Program-made: the position numbers and the translations under genes
In this document: one piece after another, positions 15,434-22,699 of the stretch
How the letters are laid out: each line of letters opens with the position of its first letter
How positions within the stretch are numbered: the first letter of the stretch is position 1
The notes under the pieces: generated by a model
Database searches by the model: none
The model's input: only the letters and a program-made list of their open reading frames with translations
What the model was told of the DNA's origin: nothing
From: Mobilicoccus sp032056465
GTDB taxonomy: Bacteria; Actinomycetota; Actinomycetes; Actinomycetales; Dermatophilaceae
DNA: 26,890 nucleotides
Assembly (NCBI RefSeq): GCF_032056465.1
Contig: NZ_DAMBCL010000048.1
Strand: one strand, 5' to 3'

Positions 15434-16108
15434 ATGCGACTGCTCCTCGTGCGACACGGCCAGACCACCTCCAACGTGGGACATCACCTCGACACGGCGG
15501 AGCCGGGCGCAGACCTCACCGATCTCGGACGGGCGCAGGCCGCCGCGATCCCCGCGGCCCTCGCGGAGGAGTCGATCGACCTCATGGTGGTGTCGAACCT
15601 CGTGCGCACCCAGCAGACCGCCGCGCCGCTCGCCGCGTCCCTGGGACTGTCCCCGTGGGTGCGGCCGGGCATCCGGGAGATCTCGGCCGGCGACTACGAG
15701 ATGCGCAACGACCACGAGGCCATCGAGGCCTACGTCGAGGGCGTGTTCGGGTGGGCGCGCGACCTCGACCTGCGGTTGGCCGGCGGGGAGACCGGTCGGG
15801 AGGTCGTCGAGCGGTTCGACGAGGTCGTCGACGAGGTCGCGGCTCATCTCGGTGAGGACGGGACGGCGGTCCTCGTGTCGCACGGCGCGATCATCCGCGT
15901 GTGGGCGGGCGTCCGCACCAGCGAGATCGACCTGCGCTACGCCGCCGACCACTGGGTGCCCAACACCGCGATGCTCACCGTGACGGGGCGGCCGGGCGAC
16001 TGGCACCTCGAGTCCTGGCTCGAGGACCCGCTCGGTGGCCGCGATCTCGGCGACCGCGAACACACCGGTCCCGGTGGGGAGACCGAGGCGGCCGCCGAGG
16101 CCGAGTGA
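15434..16108 (+). CDS. Histidine phosphatase (phosphoglycerate mutase-like)
   Basis: This 224-aa protein belongs to the histidine phosphatase superfamily, which forms a phospho-His intermediate. It begins MRLLLVRHGQTTSN with the catalytic RHG at residues 7-9. It has SNLVRTQQTAAPLA near residue 57, a conserved acidic EISAGDYEM, and the second catalytic His in VSHGAIIRVW. The substrate cannot be told: the superfamily includes cofactor-dependent mutases and many small-molecule phosphatases. ATG 15434 is chosen from the RHG position and the -10 placement; an in-frame GTG at 15425 is possible. The last 25 residues are acidic and Gly-rich. It seems to be a single-gene unit. Confidence 0.92.
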   Translation: MRLLLVRHGQTTSNVGHHLDTAEPGADLTDLGRAQAAAIPAALAEESIDLMVVSNLVRTQQTAAPLAASLGLSPWVRPGIREISAGDYEMRNDHEAIEAYVEGVFGWARDLDLRLAGGETGREVVERFDEVVDEVAAHLGEDGTAVLVSHGAIIRVWAGVRTSEIDLRYAADHWVPNTAMLTVTGRPGDWHLESWLEDPLGGRDLGDREHTGPGGETEAAAEAE

Positions 16109-16177
16109 CGAGCGGGGCGCCGGACGTGCCGCGTCCTCATCGAGCCGGTGTCCCCCTTGGCGCGAGACCTCGGACCT

Positions 16178-16198
16178 GAACCCCGATTCGGCTAGCCT
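16178..16198 (+). promoter_or_regulatory. TetR autoregulatory operator and leaderless -10
   Basis: GAACCCCGATTC (16178-16189) is an imperfect copy of the perfect dyad found before the acyl-CoA dehydrogenase. TAGCCT (16193-16198) is a -10 element 6 nt before ATG 16205. The dyad-to-hexamer distance (15 bp start to start) is the same as in the other promoter. Bound TetR would cover the -35/-10 spacer and block transcription. Confidence 0.65.
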
Positions 16199-16204
16199 GA
16201 CGGG

Positions 16205-17095
16205 ATGGACGCGAGCGACGCGCAGGGAGGCCCCGACCCCCTCGGCCCGCCCGTGCCCACCGACGTGGAGCCCCTCGTCCCTACGCCCGACGGCGCCGCC
16301 CACGGCGCGACTCCCGACGCGATCCACGGTGAGGCCGCCGTCGTCCCTGATCCGTCGTGCGAGAGCGCGGCGGACCTCCCGCTCGACGCCGCGACGGACT
16401 CGACGCCGGGAACGGCTCCCGACACCACGCCCGATCTCGTCGATCGCGGGATGGCGGGGGCGGTTCCGCAGACCGATCGCGGGCGGCGCACTCGCGCCGC
16501 GATCGTCGCCGCCGCCCGCCGGGTCTTCGAACGCGACGGTTACCTCGACTCCCGACTCGTCGACATCGCCGCGGAGGCGCAGTGCTCCGTCGGCAGTCTC
16601 TACACGTGGTTCGAGGGCAAGGACGAGGTGCTCGCCGCCGTGCTTCTCGAGGCGCAGAACGAGATGCTCCACCCCGGCACCGGCCGGATCGCCTCGTCCG
16701 ACGATCCGGTCGCCCTCATCCGCGAGGCCAACCGCGCCTACCTCGAGGCCTATGCCCGCAACGCCGCCCTCAACCGGCTGCTCGACCAGGTCGCCGTCGT
16801 CGACGACCGCTTCCGCCGGATGCGGCGGCTGCGGGCCGACGCGTTCGTCTCCCGCAATGCCCGCGCGATCAGTGACCTGCAGGAACGCGGGCTCGCCGAC
16901 CGTGCCCTCGACCCGCAGATCGCCTCCCTCGCGCTCTCGAGCATGGTGAGTCGACTCGCGCAGTCGATCTACGTCCACGGCCTCGACGCGCCCGTCGACG
17001 AGGTCGTCGAGGTCGCCACCCGTCTATGGACGAACGCCCTCGGACTCACGACGCCGGAGCTCCGGCCGGCGGGGACGAACGACCCGACCGCGTAG
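16205..17095 (+). CDS. TetR-family regulator with long N-terminal extension
   Basis: This 296-aa protein carries a TetR DNA-binding domain at about residues 92-150 (GRRTRAAIVAAARRVFERDG, VDIAAEAQCSVGSLYTWFEGKDEVL), followed by an all-helical ligand-binding domain. The first 85 residues are Pro/Ala/Asp-rich, acidic and probably disordered, which is unusual since TetR domains normally lie at the N-terminus. An internal ATG at 16451 (Met83) could start a compact 214-aa protein, but it lacks a Shine-Dalgarno sequence, whereas 16205 lies 6 nt after a -10. A shared dyad at its own promoter and before the next operon suggests it represses both. The ligand is probably an acyl-CoA or acid handled by that operon (inference). 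Confidence 0.88.
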   Translation: MDASDAQGGPDPLGPPVPTDVEPLVPTPDGAAHGATPDAIHGEAAVVPDPSCESAADLPLDAATDSTPGTAPDTTPDLVDRGMAGAVPQTDRGRRTRAAIVAAARRVFERDGYLDSRLVDIAAEAQCSVGSLYTWFEGKDEVLAAVLLEAQNEMLHPGTGRIASSDDPVALIREANRAYLEAYARNAALNRLLDQVAVVDDRFRRMRRLRADAFVSRNARAISDLQERGLADRALDPQIASLALSSMVSRLAQSIYVHGLDAPVDEVVEVATRLWTNALGLTTPELRPAGTNDPTA

Positions 17096-17143
17096 CCCGG
17101 AACCGACCCTCAGATGGTGTCCCCGGCGTCGGCGGGGCGAGGC

Positions 17144-17161
17144 GTGTGAGCGGACTCACGC
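17144..17161 (+). terminator. Small hairpin after tetR
   Basis: GTGTGAG (17144-17150) and CTCACGC (17155-17161) form a 7-bp stem with one G-U pair and a CGGA loop. It lies 49 bp after the tetR stop and ends 6 bp before the operator dyad. It may terminate tetR or be a further regulatory dyad. There is no T-run. Confidence 0.35.
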
Positions 17162-17167
17162 GAACCT

Positions 17168-17188
17168 GAATCCGGATTCGACTATGGT
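17168..17188 (+). promoter_or_regulatory. TetR operator and -10 of the dehydrogenase-kinase operon
   Basis: GAATCCGGATTC (17168-17179) is a perfect 12-bp palindrome. TATGGT (17183-17188) is a good -10. The block CCTGAAYCCSGATTCGRCTA is shared with the tetR promoter. AAAGGAG (17207-17213) is the ribosome-binding site, 7 nt before ATG 17221. Confidence 0.72.
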
Positions 17189-17220
17189 CGGAGGACAGAG
17201 AATCGCAAAGGAGCGAGCCC

Positions 17221-18456
17221 ATGTTCGAGACCACGAAGCGCGGCGAGGACTACCGGACGCGGTTGCTCGCCTTCATGGACGAGTTCGTCTACCCCGCCGA
17301 GTCGGTGTACGCCGAGCAGATGGCGCAGCAGAGCGACCCGCACGCCCAGCCGCAGATCATCGACGACCTCAAGGCGGAGGCCAAGGGCCAGGGTCTGTGG
17401 AACCTGTTCCACCCCCACCCCGAATGGGGGCCGGGACTCACGAACGCCGAGTACGCACCGCTCGCCGAGATCACCGGCCGCAGCCCCTACCTCGCGCCGG
17501 AGGCGATCAACTGCAACGCCCCCGACACGGGCAACATGGAGATCCTCACGCTGTTCGGCACCGAGGAGCACAAGGGGAAGTGGCTCAAGCCGCTGCTCGC
17601 CGGTGAGATGGCGTCGGCGTTCGCGATGACCGAGCCGGACGTGGCGAGCTCGGATGCCACCAACATCGAGACGAGCATCGTCGCCGACGGCGACGACTAC
17701 GTCATCAACGGGCGCAAGTGGTGGTCCTCCAACGCGATGCGGCCCGACTGCAAGGTCCTCATCGTCATGGGCAAGACCGACCCCAATGCCGAGACCCACC
17801 GGCAGCAGTCGATGCTCGTCGTGCCGATGGACACCCCCGGCGTCACGATCGTGCGCAACCTGCCGGTCTACGGCTACGTCGACCGCGAGGGCCACGCCGA
17901 GATCACGTTCGAGGACGTGCGCGTGCCCAAGACCGCGGTGCTCGCGGGTGAGGGCGACGGGTTCATGATCGCCCAGGCCCGCCTCGGCCCCGGCCGGATC
18001 CACCACTGCATGCGGGCCATCGGCATGGCCGAACGGGCGCTCGACCTCATGGTCGACCGGGGCGCGACGCGCATCGCGTTCGGCAAGCCCATCGCCGCGC
18101 ACGCCAACATCCAGGACTGGATCGCCGAATCCCGCATCGAGATCGAGATGGCGCGACTGCTCACCCTCAAGGCCGCGTACCTCATGGACACGGTCGGCAA
18201 CAAGGCGGCCCGCACCGAGATCGCCGCGATCAAGGTCGCCGCCCCCAACGTCGCGCTCAAGGTCATCGATCGCGCGATCCAGGTGTTCGGCGGCGCCGGC
18301 GTCACCGACGACGTGCCGCTCGCCGAGTTCTACGCCCACATGCGCACGCTGCGTATCGCCGACGGGCCCGATGAGGTGCACAAGCGCACGATCGCCCGCT
18401 ATGAGCTGCGTCGTCGCGAGAAGGAGCGCGCTGCCGCGGGGGAGGCGACGATCTGA
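17221..18456 (+). CDS. Acyl-CoA dehydrogenase, ACAD10/ACAD11-like
   Basis: This 411-aa flavoprotein has the acyl-CoA dehydrogenase fold. Segments closely resemble the C-terminal part of human ACAD11: NCNAPDTGNMEILTLFG, MTEPDVASSDATNIE, YVINGRKWWSS, RLGPGRIHHCMRAIGMAERA, and AIQVFGGAGVTDDVPLAEFY. The usual YEGT catalytic-Glu motif is replaced by ADGPDEVH, with Asp381 at the base position, as in the ACAD10/11 group. In that group the dehydrogenase domain works with a kinase domain on 4-hydroxyacyl-CoA, giving a 4-phosphoacyl-CoA and then a 2-enoyl-CoA. The gene for such a kinase follows with a TGATG overlap. A plain FadE-type beta-oxidation role is the alternative. A TetR operator lies at its promoter. 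Confidence 0.93.
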   Translation: MFETTKRGEDYRTRLLAFMDEFVYPAESVYAEQMAQQSDPHAQPQIIDDLKAEAKGQGLWNLFHPHPEWGPGLTNAEYAPLAEITGRSPYLAPEAINCNAPDTGNMEILTLFGTEEHKGKWLKPLLAGEMASAFAMTEPDVASSDATNIETSIVADGDDYVINGRKWWSSNAMRPDCKVLIVMGKTDPNAETHRQQSMLVVPMDTPGVTIVRNLPVYGYVDREGHAEITFEDVRVPKTAVLAGEGDGFMIAQARLGPGRIHHCMRAIGMAERALDLMVDRGATRIAFGKPIAAHANIQDWIAESRIEIEMARLLTLKAAYLMDTVGNKAARTEIAAIKVAAPNVALKVIDRAIQVFGGAGVTDDVPLAEFYAHMRTLRIADGPDEVHKRTIARYELRRREKERAAAGEATI

Positions 18457-19508
18457 TGGCCGAGGCACCCGAGCACCAGGCGCCGAAGGGACTCGAGGTC
18501 GGTCTCGACGTCGTCGCCGGGTGGATCCGTGAGTCCGACGAGATCACCGAGCCGCTCACCGCACAGCGCATCGGCAACGGTCAGTCGAACCTCACCTACC
18601 TGCTCACCGACGCCGCCGACCGGCGGTGGGTGCTGCGGCGTCCGCCGTTGGGGCACCTGCTGCAGTCGGCGCACGACGTCGCCCGCGAGTACCGCATCAT
18701 GAGCGCGCTGCAGGGCACGGGCGTGCCCGTGCCCCGGGTCCTCGGGCTGTGGACCCCGAACGACGTCGCCCACATGGTCATGGGGTTCCTCGACGGGTAC
18801 GTCATCGACAGCGCGGCCAAGGGCGAGGCCGCGTCGCCGGAGCTGCGGGCGGCCATCGGCCCGTCGATCGCACGGACCCTCGCGCGCATCCACGCCGTGC
18901 CCCTCGAGGAGGTCGGACTCCTCGACCTCGCGAGCCACAAGCCGTATGCGCAGCGGCAGCTCTCGCGGTGGGTCCGTCAGCTGGAGGCGAGTCGCACCAC
19001 CGAGAGCGCCGACCTCGACCGCGTGACCGAGATCCTCCAGGCCTCGGTGGTGCCGCAGAGCGATCTCACCCTCGTGCACGGCGATCTGCACCTCGCCAAC
19101 GCGATCTCCGACCCGGAGACCGGCGAGGTCATCGGCGCCCTCGACTGGGAGCTCTCGACCCTCGGCGATCCGCTCGCCGACCTCGGCACGCTGCTCGCCT
19201 ACTGGCCGGAGCCCTCCGACGGGCTGGCACCGGGGATCTTCGGCGCGTCCGCGCTGCCCGGATTCTCCAGTCGTGCCGAACTCGTCGACGCCTACGCGCA
19301 GGCGAGCGGACGCGATGTCGCCGACGTGGGCTTCTGGCACGTGCTCGGGGTGTGGAAGGTCGTCGCGATCATCGAGGGCGTCCGCCGTCGGGTGCTCGAC
19401 GAGCCCGGCAACGCCTCCCTCGGCGGCGTGCCCACCGAGGAGATGGTGCACGGACTCTCCGGTCGGGCCCTCACTCTCGCCAAGGAGTACGGACTCCCCG
19501 GCGCCTGA
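18456..19508 (+). CDS. APH-type kinase, ACAD10/11 kinase-domain/LvaA-like
   Basis: This 350-aa protein is a phosphotransferase of the aminoglycoside/choline-kinase fold. It starts one base inside the dehydrogenase stop (TGATG), with GGGGGAGG about 10 nt upstream. N-lobe features are IGNGQSNLTYLL and WVLRRPPLGHLLQSAHDVAR, which match the N-terminal half of human ACAD11. The catalytic loop HGDLHLAN has His208 and Asp210, and the metal-binding Asp230 lies in ALDWELSTLGDPLADL. The strict coupling to an ACAD11-like dehydrogenase argues against antibiotic resistance. It points to phosphorylation of the 4-hydroxyl group of a hydroxyacyl-CoA, as for LvaA of the Pseudomonas levulinate pathway. The exact chain length is unknown. 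Confidence 0.9.
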   Translation: MAEAPEHQAPKGLEVGLDVVAGWIRESDEITEPLTAQRIGNGQSNLTYLLTDAADRRWVLRRPPLGHLLQSAHDVAREYRIMSALQGTGVPVPRVLGLWTPNDVAHMVMGFLDGYVIDSAAKGEAASPELRAAIGPSIARTLARIHAVPLEEVGLLDLASHKPYAQRQLSRWVRQLEASRTTESADLDRVTEILQASVVPQSDLTLVHGDLHLANAISDPETGEVIGALDWELSTLGDPLADLGTLLAYWPEPSDGLAPGIFGASALPGFSSRAELVDAYAQASGRDVADVGFWHVLGVWKVVAIIEGVRRRVLDEPGNASLGGVPTEEMVHGLSGRALTLAKEYGLPGA

Positions 19509-19895
19509 CTCCGGCGCCGCGACCCCGGCCGTCGAGGCGGCTCACGCCGTCGGCGCTCGCGCGTCCGGTGCGACCGTGTGCGTCTGCGTGCGCGTGGGGT
19601 CGGTGGCGCGAGCGATGGCTGGCGTGCTTGGGCGTGCCACCGGTGTGGCGCAGGCGTGACGCCGGTGCGGCGCAGGCGCGTCCGGGGTGCGTCGGGGGCG
19701 TGTCGGCGGGGTGAAATCTCACCGCCGCTCCCGGGGCTTCGGCGGTTCGGAGCGGACACACGCATCAGGTTGAGGACATGTCCAGCATCCTCGGCGACAC
19801 TGGGACGGGCGGTGAGCCTTTCCCGCTGCCGACCGAAGACCGAGAGTGTGCGACAACGAGGTCGTCGCTTCACCTCACCCTGCGGAGAATCCGAG
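19509..19895. other. 387-bp gap with direct repeat and small dyads
   Basis: No gene was recognised. A 17-bp direct repeat with one mismatch (CCGGTGTGGCGCAGGCG at 19640-19656 and again at 19662-19678) lies in a GCGTG-rich tract. GGTGA-AATC-TCACC (19710-19723) is a small dyad within GC-rich flanks, a possible terminator for the kinase transcript. GGACATGTCC (19774-19783) is a perfect 10-bp palindrome that could be an operator for the following small gene. GGAGA at 19884-19888 is its ribosome-binding site. Confidence 0.4.
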
Positions 19896-20213
19896 ATGAC
19901 CGACATCCTTCACAATCGGCCCGTCACGCTCGCGACCTGGAAGGACGCGACCGGCGGACGCCGAGACACCAACCCCTTCGACTTCATCGAGACCCTGCTG
20001 CGTCCGCACTGCGAGCGCGTGGGCATCTACGACGTCGTCCGGCGCTACTCCGACGAGGTCGCCGACGCGCTTCCGGAGCACATCGACTTCGTCGACAACC
20101 GTTTCGTCACCGAGCAGCCGCGTGACGCCGCGGCGGACTTCGAGGCCGTCGTCACCGCCATCCGAGAGGCCGACCAGCGCCACCGCCGCCTCGTCGAGGA
20201 GTGGATTCGCTGA
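19896..20213 (+). CDS. Unrecognised 105-aa acidic protein
   Basis: I do not recognise this protein. It is soluble, with no signal peptide or membrane segment, and looks largely helical. Visible stretches include RPVTLATWKDATGGRRDTNP, FDFIETLLRPHCERVG and a C-terminal helix rich in Glu, Arg and His (EADQRHRRLVEEWIR). The ATG at 19896 has GGAGA 7 nt upstream. The frame is open further back to 19578, but that part is Arg-rich and lacks a start signal. It is a single-gene unit ended by a strong hairpin and faces the MMPL gene convergently. Codon use matches its neighbours, so it is probably a real gene. Confidence 0.65.
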   Translation: MTDILHNRPVTLATWKDATGGRRDTNPFDFIETLLRPHCERVGIYDVVRRYSDEVADALPEHIDFVDNRFVTEQPRDAAADFEAVVTAIREADQRHRRLVEEWIR

Positions 20214-20237
20214 CGTCCAGAGACTCGGGGGACGGAC

Positions 20238-20281
20238 ACGAGGGCGGGGCGCGGGAGACACCTCCCACGCCCCGCCCTCGT
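20238..20281. terminator. Strong GC-rich hairpin, probably bidirectional terminator
   Basis: A 14-bp perfect stem (ACGAGGGCGGGGCG with its complement), one mismatch, then a further 5-bp stem GGGAG/CTCCC close an ACAC loop. It lies 24 bp after the 105-aa gene and between two convergent genes. No T-run follows on either strand. Confidence 0.75.
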
Positions 20282-20332
20282 CGTCCCTGCTCCCCACCCC
20301 CCGATCCCTCTGCGCCCCTGCGCCCTCCCACA

Positions 20333-20413
20333 GAACGGATGACGTCACCGATGACGTCATCCGTTCCAGGGCGATGAGCCCCGATTCGATGACCTCGTCG
20401 ATGACGTCATCGA
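20333..20413. repeat. Cluster of three TGACGTCA palindromes
   Basis: A perfect 15-bp inverted repeat (20333-20347 and 20352-20366, loop CCGA) contains TGACGTCA in each arm (20340-20347 and 20352-20359). A third TGACGTCA at 20402-20409 forms the centre of a 16-bp perfect palindrome TCGATGACGTCATCGA (20398-20413). The cluster lies directly after the MMPL stop codon on the minus strand. The first pair can act as a terminator stem. The repeated octamer looks like a protein-binding site. Confidence 0.8.
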
Positions 20414-20435
20414 GGCTGGGCCGGGGTGACGGGGA

Positions 20436-22643
20436 TCAGGCTGGGGAGGGTCGGGCCGAGGGCTTGTCGCCGGCGGGGAGGCCGGGCCACCAGACCTTGG
20501 GTCCGACGACGGTGAAGAGCGCCGGGATGACGATGGTCCGGACGACGAACGTGTCGAGCAGGATGCCGATGCCGACGGTGATGCCGATCTGGGTCAGCGT
20601 GATGAGCGGCAGCACCCCGAGGACGACGAACACCGCCGCAAGGACGACACCGGCGCTCGTGATGACGCCGCCGGTGAGGGCGACCGCGCGCTTGATGCCC
20701 TCGGGGGTGCCGTGCTCCTCGGCCTCCTCACGGGCACGGGTGACGAGGAAGATCGTGTAGTCCACACCGAGGGCGACGAGGAAGAGGAACGAGAACAGGA
20801 GCACCGAGGTCTCCAGGCCGGGGAACCCGAAGATGTGCCTCCCGGCCCACGCGCCCGCGCCGATCGCTGCGATGGCCGACAGGGTCGTCGCGGCGATGAG
20901 GAGCAGCGGCCCCCACAGCGCCCGGAGCAGGGCGAACAGCACGATGAGGACGACGCCGAGGATGAGCGGCACGATCTTCATGAGGTCCTGGTCGGCGGCG
21001 TCACGGGAGTCGAGCTCGCTCGCGTCGCTCCCACCGACCATCGCCTGCGCGTCGGGGACGGCGTGGACCCTGTCGCGCAGCGCACGCACGGTGTCGAACG
21101 CCTCGGGGGAGGAGGGGTCGGCGTCGAGGATGACCTGCCAACGACTCCAGCCGGAGTCGGACGAGCCGGTCGGACGCGCCGCCTCGACACCGGGGGAGTC
21201 CGTGAGCACGGCCTCGACCTCGTCCGCGCGGTCGGTGCGGGCAACGACGGTGGCCGGGTCGGCCTGACCGGCCGGGTAGTGCTCGCGGAGCGTCTCGAAC
21301 CCGTCGATCGACTGGGCCTGCACGCGGAACTGTTCGGTCTGCTCGAGGCCGATGCGCACGCCGGAGAGACCGAGGGCGCAGACCGCGAGGAGCGGGACGG
21401 TCACGGCGAGGACGGTCCACGGGCGGCGGGCGACACCCTGGGCGAGGCCGTACCAGCGACCGGAGGCGCCGCGGTCGGGGTCGCCGACCTTGGGGACGAA
21501 CGGCCAGAACAGGCCGCGGCCGCACAGGGCGAGCACGGCGGGCAGAACGAACACGGCCGCGACGAGCGCGCACAGGAGTCCGGTCGCGGCGGCGACGCCG
21601 AGGATGCGGGTGCTCGGGATGGCGGCGACGAGCAGGGTGAGGAGGGCGAGCACGACGGTGACGTTCGAGGCGAGGACCGCGGGTCCCGTGTGCCGGAGTG
21701 CGCGACGCAGCGCGAGGCGGTGGTGCGGCGTGCGGCGCAGCTCCTCCCGGTAGCGGGAGACGAGGAGCAGCGCGTAGTTCGTGCCGGCACCGAACACGAG
21801 GACGCTCGTGATGCCGGTCGTCGAGCCGTCCAGCGGCAGGCCGACGGCCTCGTTGATGTGCGCGGAGGCGATCTGCGCGACGCGGTCGGCGAGGCCGACG
21901 ACCATGAGCGGCACGAGCCACAGGATCGGCGATCGGTAGGTGATGAGCAGGAGCACCGCGACGACGGCTGAGGTGACGAGCAGGAGGCGCAGGTCGGCGC
22001 CGGCGAAGGCGCCCGCGGTGTCGGCGCCGAACGCCGGGCCGCCGGTGAGCTGCACGGACAGGCCCTCGGGGAGGTCGGTGCCGGAGACGTCGCGGACCTC
22101 GTCGATCGTCGTGGCCAGCTCGGAGCCGGTGCGGTCGTTCGAGATCGGGACGACCGCCGTCGTCGCCTTGCCGTCGGGCGAGGGGACGAGGGGGACCCGG
22201 GTGGCGGTGGTGTCGGCCGTGGTGCCGCTGCCGGTCTCCGGCCCGCGCTCGACGGAGAGCATCCGGTCGCGCGTGTCGGCCGCGGCGGCGAGGTCCTCAC
22301 GGGTGAGCGCGCCACCGTCGGTGCGGGTGAACACGGCGATCGCGGGAGTCGTGGCACCGTCCTCGAACTCGGCGGCGATCTCCTGCACGCGCGTCGACTC
22401 GGCGCCGGCCGGGCGGCCGTTCGGACCGGCGCTGCTGTCGGGTGCGCCGATCGAGAACAGCCCGCCTGCCAACGCGAGGCCGACGAGCAGGGTGAGGACG
22501 GCGCTCCACTTGCCCGTGACGAGTCCGCCGAGCGCCCACCACAGGCCGCGATCGTCGGGGTCGGGAGTGTCGAGTCGTGCGGAGTCGGGCCCCGGGGCGT
22601 CGGGGCGTCGTGACGAGGCGTCGGAGACGGCAGACGAAGGCAT
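20436..22643 (-). CDS. MMPL-family (RND superfamily) transporter
   Basis: This 735-aa inner-membrane exporter has the MMPL layout: helix 1 near residues 45-66, a periplasmic domain to about 215, a block of five to six helices, a second periplasmic domain at about 425-545, and a final helix block. The repeat motif occurs as GAGTNYALLLVSRYREEL and GVDYTIFLVTRAREE. The second pair keeps Asp628-Tyr629, but the first has Asn289 in place of the Asp that forms part of the proton relay in MmpL3. Family members export lipids, toxic compounds or drugs. GAGAGGA lies 7 nt before ATG 22643. A divergent MarR gene and a shared dyad suggest MarR control. Substrate unknown. Confidence 0.92.
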   Translation of the reverse strand: MPSSAVSDASSRRPDAPGPDSARLDTPDPDDRGLWWALGGLVTGKWSAVLTLLVGLALAGGLFSIGAPDSSAGPNGRPAGAESTRVQEIAAEFEDGATTPAIAVFTRTDGGALTREDLAAAADTRDRMLSVERGPETGSGTTADTTATRVPLVPSPDGKATTAVVPISNDRTGSELATTIDEVRDVSGTDLPEGLSVQLTGGPAFGADTAGAFAGADLRLLLVTSAVVAVLLLITYRSPILWLVPLMVVGLADRVAQIASAHINEAVGLPLDGSTTGITSVLVFGAGTNYALLLVSRYREELRRTPHHRLALRRALRHTGPAVLASNVTVVLALLTLLVAAIPSTRILGVAAATGLLCALVAAVFVLPAVLALCGRGLFWPFVPKVGDPDRGASGRWYGLAQGVARRPWTVLAVTVPLLAVCALGLSGVRIGLEQTEQFRVQAQSIDGFETLREHYPAGQADPATVVARTDRADEVEAVLTDSPGVEAARPTGSSDSGWSRWQVILDADPSSPEAFDTVRALRDRVHAVPDAQAMVGGSDASELDSRDAADQDLMKIVPLILGVVLIVLFALLRALWGPLLLIAATTLSAIAAIGAGAWAGRHIFGFPGLETSVLLFSFLFLVALGVDYTIFLVTRAREEAEEHGTPEGIKRAVALTGGVITSAGVVLAAVFVVLGVLPLITLTQIGITVGIGILLDTFVVRTIVIPALFTVVGPKVWWPGLPAGDKPSARPSPA

Positions 22644-22652
22644 GGAGGAATC

Positions 22653-22669
22653 CTCTCAGTCGCTGAGAG
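22653..22669. promoter_or_regulatory. MarR-type operator between mmpL and marR
   Basis: CTCTCAG-TCG-CTGAGAG is a perfect 7-bp dyad with a 3-bp centre, the size typical of MarR operators. It overlaps the mmpL Shine-Dalgarno region and lies at the -35 position of marR, in a 56-bp divergent gap, so one bound dimer could repress both genes. Confidence 0.7.
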
Positions 22670-22686
22670 AACTGTCGACCCGGGAG

Positions 22687-22692
22687 TACCAT
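22687..22692 (+). promoter_or_regulatory. -10 of marR
   Basis: TACCAT fits TANNNT and ends 7 nt before GTG 22700, matching a leaderless transcript. CTGAGA (22663-22668), inside the operator dyad, is a possible -35 at 18 bp. Confidence 0.55.
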
Positions 22693-22699
22693 CGAGCCT

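Noticed and set aside
18456..19508. Aminoglycoside resistance gene
   Set aside because: The kinase fold is shared, but N-lobe motifs and translational coupling to an ACAD11-like dehydrogenase fit acyl-CoA metabolism instead.
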